NCBI RefSeq assembly: GCF_000524475.1 | Contig: NZ_BAVQ01000018.1 | Span: forward strand, 1 to 42,307 | Source: Tomitella biformata AHU 1821 | Lineage (GTDB): Bacteria > Actinomycetota > Actinomycetes > Mycobacteriales > Mycobacteriaceae | Reading direction: 5' to 3' | DNA length: 42,307 nucleotides | In this document: positions 16,864 to 24,742 of the stretch, in pieces | Numbering within the stretch: the stretch's first letter is position 1 | How the letters are laid out: every line of letters starts with the position of its first letter | Translations under genes and position numbers: made by a program | The notes under the pieces: generated by a model | The model's input: only the letters and a program-made list of their open reading frames with translations | Database searches by the model: none | What the model was told of the DNA's origin: nothing

Positions 16864-17124
16864 ATGGCGTCTTCTGACGAGCCGCCCACACGGGCCAAGG
16901 CTGTCAACTTGAGTTCCGCGGATAAGGACGGTAAGGCATCGCTGTCGGGAACGCAGTTCCTGACAGTGGCCGAGGTGGCATCGATGATGCGCGTCTCGAA
17001 GATGACCGTGTACCGCCTGCTGCACAACGGAGATATGCCCTCGGTGAGGGTTGGTCGCTCGTTCCGAGTGCCGGCAGAGGCAGTGCACGAGTATCTTCAG
17101 ACGTCGTATTTCGACGCTGGATAG
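16864..17124 (+). CDS. Small helix-turn-helix (excisionase-family) DNA-binding protein
   Basis: 86 aa. A polar N-terminal tail of about 35 residues precedes a MerR/excisionase-type winged helix-turn-helix: FLTVAEVASMMRVSKMTVYRLLHNG, then MPSVRVGRSFRVPAEAVHEYL. The ATG at 16864 has AGGAAG just upstream. Despite the excisionase label this is a conserved chromosomal regulator of Mycobacteriales (Rv0500A-like), not a sign of a mobile element: no integrase is nearby. Its targets are unknown. The position between proC and the bS22 gene is conserved. Confidence 0.88.
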   Translation: MASSDEPPTRAKAVNLSSADKDGKASLSGTQFLTVAEVASMMRVSKMTVYRLLHNGDMPSVRVGRSFRVPAEAVHEYLQTSYFDAG

Positions 17125-17384
17125 GCTCGTGTCAGCCTGGCTGGCGCGTGTTGCTCGACAAGTTTGACACCCTCGATTGGATCGAAACGAGAGTGCGGCG
17201 GTAACATAGCGCATTGTCGTGCCGTTGAGTCGGTTCTTCGAGGCGTTCGGTGTGCCGCTGTGGTCGTGAGGCTGGGGCGTGGATGCCTAGAACTGCACGG
17301 TGAGTGACCAGTTCAACGGATATATTGCACGAGGTTCGCCGCACATGTGCGGGTCCCTAGACAAGACAGTGAGGAACACCCGCC
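17125..17384 (+). promoter_or_regulatory. Leader region of the bS22 gene with candidate promoter
   Basis: This 260-bp gap holds no gene that I can see. TAACAT at 17202-17207 is a possible -10 box. TTGACA at 17164-17169 is too far upstream (32 bases) to be its -35. A long 5' leader would be expected for a ribosomal protein gene. GAGGAA at 17371-17376 is the ribosome binding site for the gene at 17385. Confidence 0.35.
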
Positions 17385-17486
17385 ATGGGTTCAGTGATCA
17401 AGAAGCGCCGCAAGCGCATGTCGAAGAAGAAGCACCGTAAGCTTCTGCGTCGTACGCGAGTGCAGCGTCGTAAACTCGGTAAGTGA
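17385..17486 (+). CDS. Small ribosomal subunit protein bS22
   Basis: A 33-residue, extremely basic protein starting [17 protein letters not shown] and ending RRKLGK. About 60 percent of residues are Lys or Arg. This is the AURKAIP1/COX24-domain miniature protein seen by cryo-EM in the mycobacterial 30S subunit near the decoding region. GAGGAA lies eight bases before the ATG, and a strong terminator begins seven bases after the stop, so it is a monocistronic transcript. It is too short for most gene finders. The same protein sits between Rv0500A and Rv0501 in M. tuberculosis. Confidence 0.95.
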
Positions 17487-17492
17487 TTAACA

Positions 17493-17524
17493 GGCCCGGT
17501 TCCCCGTTGGGGGCCGGGCCTTTT
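17493..17524 (+). terminator. Rho-independent terminator after bS22
   Basis: GGCCCGG and CCCC on the left pair with GGGG and CCGGGCC on the right across a GTT loop, with one small internal mismatch. The stem is followed by TTTT at 17521-17524. This is the most conventional intrinsic terminator of the window. Confidence 0.85.
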
Positions 17525-17593
17525 CATGTGCCGGGTTATTTTCAGGCCTGGTACCTGCGCTGTGGCTAGTGACGTGGCACCCCGGCTAGTCTG

Positions 17594-18661
17594 ATGGAGA
17601 TGAGCGACACTGGAGCACAACGCGAACCCAAGGTGGTACTGGTCACCGGAGCCAGTCGGTTCTTGGGCGCGTCCGTCGCGGCCCGCTTCGCGGCGTCACC
17701 TGGTATCGAGCGTGTGATCGCGGTCGACGGGGCGATGCCGAGCAAGCACGTGATGCGACGGCTGGGCCAGGCGGAGTTTGTGCGGGCTGATGTGCGGCAC
17801 CCGATGATCGGCAAGGTACTGCGCAGCGGCGAGGTGGACACCGTCGTGCACACCGCCGTGTGCTCCCGGCCCGGGGAGGCCGGCGGCCGCAACGTCATGA
17901 AGGACCTCAACGTCCTGGGGGCGATGCACCTCTTCGCCGCGTGCCAGAAGGCGGCGTCGGTACGCCGCCTCGTGGTGCGCTCCAGCTCCGCGGTCTACGG
18001 CTACAGCGCCCGCAACCCTGCGCGGTTCACCGAGGAGATGAGCCCGCGCAACCCGCCGCGAGGCGGCTTCTCCAAGGATAGCGTCGAGATCGAGTCATAT
18101 GCCCGCGGGGCCGGTCGGCGCAGGGAGGGCTTGGAGGTGTCGATCTTGCGTTTCGCGCCGCTGATCGGCACCCGCATGGACACCGAGCTGACCCGATATT
18201 TCTCCTCGCCCCTGGTGCCCACGGTCTTCGGCCGCGATCCACGGATCCAGCTGCTGCACGAGGAGGACGCGCTCGCGGCCCTCGAGCGCGCGGTGGTCGC
18301 CCCAGCCTTCGGCACCTTCAATATCGCGGGGGCGGGCATGGTCACAGGCATCCAGGCGATCCGCCGGGCGGGCCTCGTGGAGCTGTCCCTGCCCGCGTCG
18401 GTGCTCGAGATCGTGGGCAGCGCCCTTCGCGCCGCCCGCCTCGTCGACTACTCGGCGGAGGAGTTGGGCTTCCTCACCCAGGGCATCGTGCTGGACACCA
18501 CCCGGATGCGCTCGGTCCTGGGGTTCGAGCCGAGATGGACCACCAAGGGCGCCTTCGACGACTATTTGCGGGGGCGTTCGATCACCCCCGTGGTGGATGC
18601 CAGGGCGGTGCGTGGGCTGGAATCACGGCTCGGCAACCTCGCGCGGCGGGTGCCAATATAG
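17594..18661 (+). CDS. NAD-dependent epimerase/dehydratase family protein (GalE2-like)
   Basis: 355 aa extended SDR. The nucleotide-binding loop reads VLVTGASRFLGASVAARF (about residues 15-32), followed by DVRHPMIGK and VVHTAVCS. The serine region RSSSAVYGYSARNPARF lies about residues 130-146. The catalytic Tyr-x3-Lys motif is not clear: SYARGAGRRRE has a tyrosine followed by arginines, so activity may be altered. It matches Rv0501 (galE2) by order. ATGs at 17594 and 17600 are both possible. It is followed 65 bp later by the acyltransferase gene, likely in one transcript. Confidence 0.82.
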   Translation: MEMSDTGAQREPKVVLVTGASRFLGASVAARFAASPGIERVIAVDGAMPSKHVMRRLGQAEFVRADVRHPMIGKVLRSGEVDTVVHTAVCSRPGEAGGRNVMKDLNVLGAMHLFAACQKAASVRRLVVRSSSAVYGYSARNPARFTEEMSPRNPPRGGFSKDSVEIESYARGAGRRREGLEVSILRFAPLIGTRMDTELTRYFSSPLVPTVFGRDPRIQLLHEEDALAALERAVVAPAFGTFNIAGAGMVTGIQAIRRAGLVELSLPASVLEIVGSALRAARLVDYSAEELGFLTQGIVLDTTRMRSVLGFEPRWTTKGAFDDYLRGRSITPVVDARAVRGLESRLGNLARRVPI

Positions 18662-18726
18662 AGGTTGGGGGGGCACGGGGTGCTGAGCCAGCAGGAATTG
18701 GGAGCAGGGATGGAGGGGAGATCAAG

Positions 18727-19764
18727 GTGGACGATTCGGCGGTGGCGAAGGTGATTCCGCTGCGCGGTGGGGACCGTGCGCGACGCACTGAGGCGGCCGG
18801 CGCCGGACCTGCCGACTCCGGTGCTCGCCAGAACAGCGCCGGCGGTGCTGGCCGTGGGGTCCTGCGCCACCTCAACGGGTCGGACGCTGCCGCAGAACCC
18901 CTGACTGTGGAAGAGGTCGGCTCCCAGTTCGGCGATCAGGTGGCGGGGGCCCTGGAGTTTCTGCGCCGGCGCATCACCGGCGACTACGAGGTGGACGACT
19001 ACGGCTTCGACCCGCACTTCAACGAGGCCGTGCTGCTGCCGGTGCTGCGGCCCCTGTTCGAGAAGTGGTTCCGCGTGGACGTCAGCGGCATCGAGCACCT
19101 CCCGGAGTCGGGCGGGGCGCTGCTCGTGTGCAACCACGCTGGCACCATCCCAGTGGATGGGCTGATGCTGTCGGTGGCGGTCCACGACCACCACCCGCTC
19201 AATCGAACCCTGCGAATGCTGGCCGCGGATCTGGTGTTCCAGACCCCGCTCCTGGGCACCGTCTCCCGGAAGGCTGGGCACACCCTCGCCTGCCACCCGG
19301 ACGCGGAGAGTCTGCTGCGCGACGAGGAATTGGTCGCCGTCTTCCCCGAGGGCTTCAAGGGCGTCGGCAAACCGTTCTCCGACCGCTATAAGTTGCAGCG
19401 TTTCGGCCGTGGCGGGTTCGTCACGTCCGCCCTGCGCACCGGCGCGCCCATCGTGCCGGTCGCCGTCGTGGGGTCAGAGGAAATCTACCCGAAGATCGCG
19501 GACTTCAAGCCCCTCGCCCGGCTACTCGGCCTGCCGTATTTCCCCATCACTCCGCTCTTCCCGCTGCTCGGCCCGCTCGGCGCCATCCCGCTGCCGTCCA
19601 AATGGCATATCGAGTTCGGCGAGCCCATCGTGACCTCCGGCCACGACGCCGTCGCAGCCGATGACCCGATGGTGACCTTCGACATGACCGACCAGGTGCG
19701 CGAGCAGATCCAGCAGACGCTGTATCGCCTGCTGGCCAATCGCCGCAACGTCTTCCTGGGCTGA
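18727..19764 (+). CDS. 1-acylglycerol-3-phosphate O-acyltransferase family protein
   Basis: 345 aa with the GTG at 18727, preceded by AGGGGAG (18714-18720). After a variable N-terminal 75 residues comes the PlsC-like domain: the acyltransferase motif NHAGTIPVDG (His and Asp retained, about residue 137), a second block FPEGFKGVGKPFSDRYKLQRFGRGGF and the third block GAPIVPVAVVGSEE. This family transfers acyl chains to lysophospholipids or related acceptors at the inner membrane; the acceptor here is unknown. It matches Rv0502 in the conserved order. In the open frame upstream, residues before the GTG overlap the epimerase gene and look non-coding. Confidence 0.87.
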   Translation: MDDSAVAKVIPLRGGDRARRTEAAGAGPADSGARQNSAGGAGRGVLRHLNGSDAAAEPLTVEEVGSQFGDQVAGALEFLRRRITGDYEVDDYGFDPHFNEAVLLPVLRPLFEKWFRVDVSGIEHLPESGGALLVCNHAGTIPVDGLMLSVAVHDHHPLNRTLRMLAADLVFQTPLLGTVSRKAGHTLACHPDAESLLRDEELVAVFPEGFKGVGKPFSDRYKLQRFGRGGFVTSALRTGAPIVPVAVVGSEEIYPKIADFKPLARLLGLPYFPITPLFPLLGPLGAIPLPSKWHIEFGEPIVTSGHDAVAADDPMVTFDMTDQVREQIQQTLYRLLANRRNVFLG

Positions 19765-19789
19765 GATCCCTCGACCTCGCCGAGAAAGG

Positions 19790-19828
19790 CGAAGTTGACG
19801 CGAATCCGCTGCAAACGCGTCAACTTCG
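19790..19828. terminator. Hairpin between convergent acyltransferase and HAD genes
   Basis: CGAAGTTGACGCG (19790-19802) is the exact reverse complement of 19816-19828, a 13-bp stem with a 13-base loop. It sits between two convergent genes. No clear U run is present; a bidirectional terminator is likely from position. Confidence 0.7.
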
Positions 19829-19893
19829 TCATCTTCGACGGTCGTGGCAGTGCGGCCGGGCGGGTCGTGGCTGGGCCGACCTCAGCCTGGTGC

Positions 19894-20886
19894 CTAGTCC
19901 TCCTGGCGCCGGCTCAGCACTGCGGCAGCGGCGCCGCCGACAGCACCCAGCGCGAGGGCGGTCGGCACCCCGATCTTGGCGGCCTTGCGCCCCGTGCGGA
20001 AGTCGTGGATCTCCCAGCCGCGGTTGCGGGCGACCTCGCGCAAGTCCGCATCGGGGTTCACGGCGACGGCGGTGCCCACCGCGGTGAGCATGGGGACGTC
20101 GTTGTGGCTGTCGGAGTACGCGGTGCAGCGCTTGAGGTCGAAGCCCTCGCGGACGGCCAGGGCGCGGACGGCGTGCGCCTTGCCGAGCCCGTGCAGGATG
20201 TCGCCGACGAGGCGACCGGTGAACTTGCCGTCCTCGCTCTCCACAACAGTCCCGAGCGCGCCGGTCAGGCCGAGCCGCTTGGCGATCACCTGGGCCAGGA
20301 TCAGGGGGGTTGCGGTGACGAGCCAGACCTGCTGGCCGGCGTCGAGGTGCGCCTGGGCCAGGGCCATAGTGCCCGCCCAGACCTTGTCGGCGATGACCTC
20401 GTCGTAGATGTCCTCACCGAGGCTGCTGAACTCCTCGGTCTCGCGGCCGGCGATGAAGGACAATGCCTTCTCCTTGCCGCTCGCGACGTCCTCGCTGCTC
20501 TCTTTGCCGGTGACGCGGAATTTGATCTGCTGCCAGCCGAACTGGGCCATGTCGGAGACGGCAATGTACTTGCGGGCGGCCAGGCCGCGGGCGAAGTGGA
20601 TGATCGAGGCGCCCTGGACCATAGTGTTGTCCACGTCGAAGAAAGCGGCGGCGGTCAAGTCCGGGGTGACGGGGGCCAGGGGGGCGAGGGCTCCGGGGCC
20701 CTCGGCGACCAGGAGCGCATGGGCTGCGTCGGCACTGGCCTCGCCAGCCTCGTTCTGCCGTAGTGCGGACGGGGTGGGGCCCAGTGGATTGCGTCCGTTC
20801 AGGCGGCCGATGCGGCGGCGGCCGGACTCGAATACACGCGAGCCGGTCAACCTGCTCGGCGTCGGTTCCTCTGACTGTTCTGGCAC
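19894..20886 (-). CDS. HAD-IB family phosphatase (SerB-like)
   Basis: 330 aa. After a variable, polar N-terminal 75 residues, the HAD nucleophile motif [11 protein letters not shown] (DxDxT) appears. Then come a cap region, motif II in VWLVTATP, a motif III lysine in [10 protein letters not shown] and motif IV in [11 protein letters not shown]. The C-terminus ([18 protein letters not shown]) is hydrophobic and could anchor the protein. HAD-IB members are phosphoserine phosphatase-like, but substrates vary; the mycobacterial neighbour is called SerB1 (Rv0505c) without full proof. The GTG at 20886 has GGAGG (minus strand) at good spacing and fits better than an upstream ATG at 20928. Confidence 0.85.
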   Translation of the reverse strand: MPEQSEEPTPSRLTGSRVFESGRRRIGRLNGRNPLGPTPSALRQNEAGEASADAAHALLVAEGPGALAPLAPVTPDLTAAAFFDVDNTMVQGASIIHFARGLAARKYIAVSDMAQFGWQQIKFRVTGKESSEDVASGKEKALSFIAGRETEEFSSLGEDIYDEVIADKVWAGTMALAQAHLDAGQQVWLVTATPLILAQVIAKRLGLTGALGTVVESEDGKFTGRLVGDILHGLGKAHAVRALAVREGFDLKRCTAYSDSHNDVPMLTAVGTAVAVNPDADLREVARNRGWEIHDFRTGRKAAKIGVPTALALGAVGGAAAAVLSRRQED

Positions 20887-21147
20887 ATGGACCTCCTGCT
20901 TGAGTGTGCCGGTGGACTGCGAGAACACTCCAACCCTAACTGTCCGGGCGCTGCGATGGACCTACCGCCCGCCCGTCTCTGCGAGCCCTCCGCCCGTTGT
21001 GATTTGCATCTCCGGAAATCAGGCGTCGGGAGGTGTCGGCTTCCGGGCTGCTGGTGGCCGCACGGACGCGGTGGGGGATACGGGATGATGGGGTTCGACC
21101 GCGCCGTCTGGGCGGGCGCCGCGAGCGTGGAGGAAAGAGGCCAAGTG

Positions 21148-21405
21148 ATGGGCAACCGTCGGGCGATCATGTTGCTCTCGAGGGCAGGCTGCAGCAGCTG
21201 TGTGGATGCGGATGCGTCACTTCTGTTGCTGTGCAAGGACTTTGACGTCGACTACTCGGTGATTGATGTCGACGCGGCGGCGGGGGAGAACCCGGAGTTG
21301 CGGGCCGAATTTGGCGATCGGCTGCCAGTTGTGCTCTTGGACGGCCGCGAGCACAGTTATTGGGAGGTCGACGAGGACCGATTGCGGGCGGACTTGGCAC
21401 AGTGA
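21148..21405 (+). CDS. Glutaredoxin-like protein with CSSC motif
   Basis: 85 aa. It begins MGNRRAIMLLSRAGCSSCVDAD: a thioredoxin-fold strand followed by a Cys-Ser-Ser-Cys redox site, then the cis-proline region RLPVVLLDGRE of the glutaredoxin fold. It is a DUF836/glutaredoxin-family member expected to handle thiol-disulfide exchange in the cytoplasm, perhaps with mycothiol. The ATG at 21148 (or the adjacent GTG at 21145) is served by AAAGAGG (21134-21140). It lies 184 bp before rex and is the equivalent of Rv0508. Its placement beside a redox-sensing repressor is suggestive. Confidence 0.87.
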   Translation: MGNRRAIMLLSRAGCSSCVDADASLLLLCKDFDVDYSVIDVDAAAGENPELRAEFGDRLPVVLLDGREHSYWEVDEDRLRADLAQ

Positions 21406-21476
21406 ACGCCGCCCACGGCGTGTACCCCCCATACGTCAGCGGGAGGACTACCGTGTAGTGGGGTACCTCGTCAACT

Positions 21477-21505
21477 TTGTGCAAGTCTTCACAAGCGGTT
21501 ACCGT
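21477..21505 (+). promoter_or_regulatory. Rex operator overlapping the rex-hem promoter
   Basis: TTGTGCAAGTCTTCACAA (21477-21494) differs at one base from the Rex consensus TTGTGAA-N4-TTCACAA. TTGTGC (21477-21482) and TACCGT (21500-21505) are 17 bases apart, forming a plausible -35/-10 pair, so bound Rex would block polymerase. The rex start is 95 bp downstream of the operator. Autoregulation is the known arrangement for this family. Confidence 0.8.
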
Positions 21506-21589
21506 GGGGAGAGCCAAGCGCTGGGCAGGGCCGATATATGGGTCTGTCCAGTCGCCCAATCGCCTCGGCTGCACTAAGGAGCCTTCGAC

Positions 21590-22363
21590 GTGACGGATCG
21601 ACACCATGTGGGGGGACCTATGTCCCCGCAGTCCGGTGTCTCCTCGGCCGATGCCGCATCGTCAGGCCAGCCTGCTGTCGCCAATCGTCGCACAGCTCCT
21701 CACCCGGGCCTTGTCCGGGATATCCCGAAGGCGACGGTCGGCAGGCTCGCCAGCTATCTCCGCGCGCTCAGCGCGCTTGCGGATGACGGGATCGCGAGGG
21801 TCTCCAGCGAGCAGTTGGCGGACGCCACCGCGGTCGGCTCGGCGACGCTGCGCAAAGACCTCTCCTTCTTGGGCTCGCAGGGCGTGCGCGGGGTGGGCTA
21901 CGAGGTCGCGAGCTTGACGGAGTCGATCGAGTCCGCTCTCGGCCTGGACCTGGGCCACCGTGTGGTGCTCGTGGGGGTCGGCAACTTAGGCCTCGCGCTG
22001 ACGGGGCACGGCGGCTTCGGCCGGCGCGGGTTCACCGTCGTCGCGCTGTTCGACATCGACCCGGCGAAGGTCGGGACCACGGTGCGCGGCCTGCGGGTGC
22101 GGCATCTGGACGAGCTTCCGGAGGCCACCGCGGATCCGGAGAGCATTATCGGGGTCATCGCGACCCCGCCCGACGCCGCGCAGCAGGCGTGCGACCGACT
22201 GGTGGCAGCCGGGGTGCAGAGCATCCTGAACTTCGCCCCTGTGGTTTTGAAGGTTCCGGAGAATATCGAGATGCGCAGGGTGGATCTGGCAGTGGAGATG
22301 CAGGTGCTTTCATTCGGGCTGGCCCGAAATTCGCGACGTGACACGGCGACGGTGACGCGATGA
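21590..22363 (+). CDS. rex: Redox-sensing transcriptional repressor Rex
   Basis: 257 aa. A 35-residue variable tail is followed by a winged helix ([19 protein letters not shown] and [21 protein letters not shown], about residues 45-103) and a Rossmann domain with [13 protein letters not shown] and [11 protein letters not shown] that binds NADH. It ends with a C-terminal domain-swap helix. Rex leaves DNA when NADH rises relative to NAD+, derepressing respiratory and haem genes. GTG at 21590 is preceded by AAGGAG (21576-21581). The stop overlaps hemA in ATGA. The rex-hemACD order is known from Streptomyces; from memory, M. tuberculosis lacks rex here. Confidence 0.94.
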   Translation: MTDRHHVGGPMSPQSGVSSADAASSGQPAVANRRTAPHPGLVRDIPKATVGRLASYLRALSALADDGIARVSSEQLADATAVGSATLRKDLSFLGSQGVRGVGYEVASLTESIESALGLDLGHRVVLVGVGNLGLALTGHGGFGRRGFTVVALFDIDPAKVGTTVRGLRVRHLDELPEATADPESIIGVIATPPDAAQQACDRLVAAGVQSILNFAPVVLKVPENIEMRRVDLAVEMQVLSFGLARNSRRDTATVTR

Positions 22364-23715
22364 GCGTCCTACTGGTGGGGATCTCCCACCGAAGCGCGCC
22401 AGTCTCGGTCCTCGAGAAGGCCGCGGTGTCCGAGGCGGACCGGCCCAAACTGCTCGACGCGTTGCTGCGGTCCGCGCACGTGTCCGAGGCGATGCTGGTC
22501 TCCACCTGCAACCGCATCGAGATATACGCCGTCGTCGACGCCTTCCACGGCGCCCTCGCCGAGGTGACCGAGCTGTTCGCGGACCACTCAGAGATGGACG
22601 TGCAGACGCTGACCCCGCACCTGTATGTGCGCTACAGCGAGGCCGCGGTGGAGCACCTGTTCACTGTCGCCTCCGGCCTGGACTCGATGGTCGTGGGCGA
22701 GCAGCAGATCCTCGGCCAGATCCGCTCGGCCTACGCCGCGTCGGACGCGCAGCAGGTGGCGGGCACCGCGATCCACGAGCTGGCGCAGAAGGCGTTGCGC
22801 GTGGGCAAGCGCGTGCACACCGAAACCGGCATCGACTCCGCCGGCGCGTCCGTCGTGTCGGTGGCGCTCGAGCGCGCCGCGCAGATCCTGACCGGCGAGC
22901 GCGAGCTGTCAGGGCTCCAGGGTCGCCGCGCGGTGGTGCTCGGCGCCGGCGCGATGGGCGGATTGTCCGTCGCGAACCTGATTCGCGCGGGCATCGGCGA
23001 GCTGCTTGTCGTGAACCGCACCGCGGAGCACGCAGCCCGGCTGGCGGAGACCGCCGCGGAGGCCGGTGTGCCGTCCCGCGCGCTGGGGATGGACGAGCTG
23101 GCCAACGCGATGAAGGACGCCGATGTCGTGGTGACCTGCACGGGCGCGGTCGGCGCTGTGGTCACCCTCGCGGATGTGCATCTCGCGCTGGCGGCCCGCA
23201 CGGTCGACGGCCCGATGGTGTTCTGCGACCTCGGCCTGCCGCGCGATGTCGATGCGGCCGTGCTCGGCCTGCCGTCGGTGGTCGTGCTGGACATGGAGGC
23301 ACTGCAGAAGGACCCGGGCGCCGGGGCCGCGCAGGCCGACGCGGAGGCGGCCGCCGCGATCGTCGCGGACGAAGTGCTCGCCTACCTGAACTTGCAGCGC
23401 GCCGCCGAGGTCACGCCCACCGTGACCGCGCTGCGCCAGCGTGCCGCCGAGGTGGTCCAGGCGGAGCTGCTGCGCCTGGAGTCCAAGCTGCCCCAGCTCG
23501 GCGAGTCGGAGCGCTCCGAGGTGGAGCGCACCGTACGCCGGGTTGTGGACAAGCTGCTGCACGCGCCGACGGTGCGCGTCAAGCAGTTGGCGGCGGCCCC
23601 CGGCGGCGGTTCCTACGCCGAGGCGCTGCGTGAGTTGTTCGAGTTGCGGCCCGGGGTCACCTCGGCAGTCGCCACCTCCACCGAGAATGTTGAGCAAGAG
23701 GAGACACTGCAGTGA
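22360..23715 (+). CDS. hemA: Glutamyl-tRNA reductase
   Basis: 451 aa. It reduces glutamyl-tRNA(Glu) to glutamate-1-semialdehyde with NADPH, the committed step of C5 haem synthesis. The N-terminal catalytic domain has [15 protein letters not shown] and the nucleophile Cys50 in STCNRIEIY. It is followed by [20 protein letters not shown], the NADPH-binding motif VLGAGAMGG and a C-terminal dimerisation spine rich in Ala/Glu helices. It is the first enzyme in the coupled rex-hemA-hemC chain; the next start codon overlaps its stop in GTGA. Its length is typical. Confidence 0.96.
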   Translation: MSVLLVGISHRSAPVSVLEKAAVSEADRPKLLDALLRSAHVSEAMLVSTCNRIEIYAVVDAFHGALAEVTELFADHSEMDVQTLTPHLYVRYSEAAVEHLFTVASGLDSMVVGEQQILGQIRSAYAASDAQQVAGTAIHELAQKALRVGKRVHTETGIDSAGASVVSVALERAAQILTGERELSGLQGRRAVVLGAGAMGGLSVANLIRAGIGELLVVNRTAEHAARLAETAAEAGVPSRALGMDELANAMKDADVVVTCTGAVGAVVTLADVHLALAARTVDGPMVFCDLGLPRDVDAAVLGLPSVVVLDMEALQKDPGAGAAQADAEAAAAIVADEVLAYLNLQRAAEVTPTVTALRQRAAEVVQAELLRLESKLPQLGESERSEVERTVRRVVDKLLHAPTVRVKQLAAAPGGGSYAEALRELFELRPGVTSAVATSTENVEQEETLQ

Positions 23716-24662
23716 CCGCAAACCCGATCCGGGTGGGTACCAGGGGCAGTGTGCTCGCGACGACACAGGCCGGCACGATCCGCGATGCGTTGATCGCCGC
23801 CGGGCACCCGGCGGAGCTGGTCATCATCTCCACGTCTGGCGACCGCTCGATGTCGCCGGTGCAGACCATCGGCGTCGGCGTGTTCACCGCAGAGCTGCGC
23901 GATGCGCTGCTCGATGACCGCGTCGACATCGCCGTGCACTCCTATAAGGACATGCCCACCGCGCCGCAGCCGGGCCTGACGATCGCCGCCGTGCCGCCGC
24001 GCGAGGACTCCCGCGACGCGCTCGTGGCCCGTGACGGGCTCGTGCTGGGCGAGCTGCCGGCCGGCTCCACCGTCGGCACCTCGGCCCCGCGCCGCGTCGC
24101 GCAGCTGCGGGCGCTGGGCCTGGGCCTGGATGTGGTGCCGCTGCGCGGCAACCTCGAGCGCCGGCTCGGCCGCGTCGACAGCGGTGAGCTTGACGCGATC
24201 ATCCTGGCGCGCGCCGGGTTGGACCGCACCGACCGCACGCACCGGATCACCGAGACCCTCGACCCGCTGCAGATGCTGCCGGCACCCGCGCAGGGCGCGC
24301 TCGCCCTTGAGTGCCGCACCTCCGATGTGGACATGGTGGCGCTGCTGCGCACGCTCGACGATCCCGCCTCGCACTCCGCGGTCATCGCGGAGCGCGCCGT
24401 GCTCGCCGAGCTCGAGGCGGGCTGCAGCGCACCCGTCGGCGCGCTGGCAGAGGTGGTCGAGTCCACCGACGCCGACGGCAATCCGATCGACGAGATCTCC
24501 ATCCGCGGCTGCGCCGCCGCGCTCGACGGCTCCGAGGTGCTGCGCGCATCCCGCGTCGGCCCCGTCGAGGATGCCGAGGCGCTGGGCCGGGCGGTGGCCG
24601 TGGAACTGATCGAGAGGGGCGCCGCGGACTTGATGCGCGAGCCGGAGGGACATCACTCATGA
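23712..24662 (+). CDS. hemC: Hydroxymethylbilane synthase (porphobilinogen deaminase)
   Basis: 316 aa. It polymerises four porphobilinogens into hydroxymethylbilane. The N-terminus [17 protein letters not shown], catalytic Asp80 in HSYKDMPT, the arginine-rich cofactor region [12 protein letters not shown] and [13 protein letters not shown] are all present. Cys238 in [12 protein letters not shown] attaches the dipyrromethane cofactor. GTG at 23712 overlaps the hemA stop. Its own stop overlaps an ATG at 24659 that opens a 27-codon reading frame leading to the next gene. Confidence 0.96.
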   Translation: MTANPIRVGTRGSVLATTQAGTIRDALIAAGHPAELVIISTSGDRSMSPVQTIGVGVFTAELRDALLDDRVDIAVHSYKDMPTAPQPGLTIAAVPPREDSRDALVARDGLVLGELPAGSTVGTSAPRRVAQLRALGLGLDVVPLRGNLERRLGRVDSGELDAIILARAGLDRTDRTHRITETLDPLQMLPAPAQGALALECRTSDVDMVALLRTLDDPASHSAVIAERAVLAELEAGCSAPVGALAEVVESTDADGNPIDEISIRGCAAALDGSEVLRASRVGPVEDAEALGRAVAVELIERGAADLMREPEGHHS

Positions 24663-24742
24663 GGAAACCGCCGGCGGGTCCGCCTGCCGCCACCACATTG
24701 CTTATCCAACGAACCGCACTTGCACTGGAGATTGACCGATGA
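24659..24742 (+). CDS. Candidate 27-residue small ORF between hemC and hemD
   Basis: It reads [17 protein letters not shown] then ten more residues to EIDR. The ATG overlaps the hemC stop (ATGA), and the TGA overlaps the ATG of the next gene (ATGA). GGAGGGA (24644-24650) lies eight bases upstream, a better ribosome binding site than most in this window. The peptide is Pro/Ala-rich, then mildly hydrophobic. It could be a translational bridge that carries ribosomes from hemC to hemD, or a real small protein. No homologue is known to me; it may also be chance. Confidence 0.5.
   Translation: MRKPPAGPPAATTLLIQRTALALEIDR

Noticed and set aside
16864-17124. Possible mobile element because the protein is excisionase-like
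   Set aside because: No integrase, attachment repeats or phage genes nearby, and the same small regulator sits at this place in M. tuberculosis.
17164-17207. TTGACA with TAACAT as a -35/-10 pair before bS22
   Set aside because: The spacing is 32 bases, far from 17; only the -10 was kept as a weak candidate.
24311-24742. A 143-codon frame inside hemC that ends with the small ORF sequence
   Set aside because: The upstream part lies within hemC in another frame and is Arg-rich noise; only the last 27 codons have a ribosome binding site and coupling.
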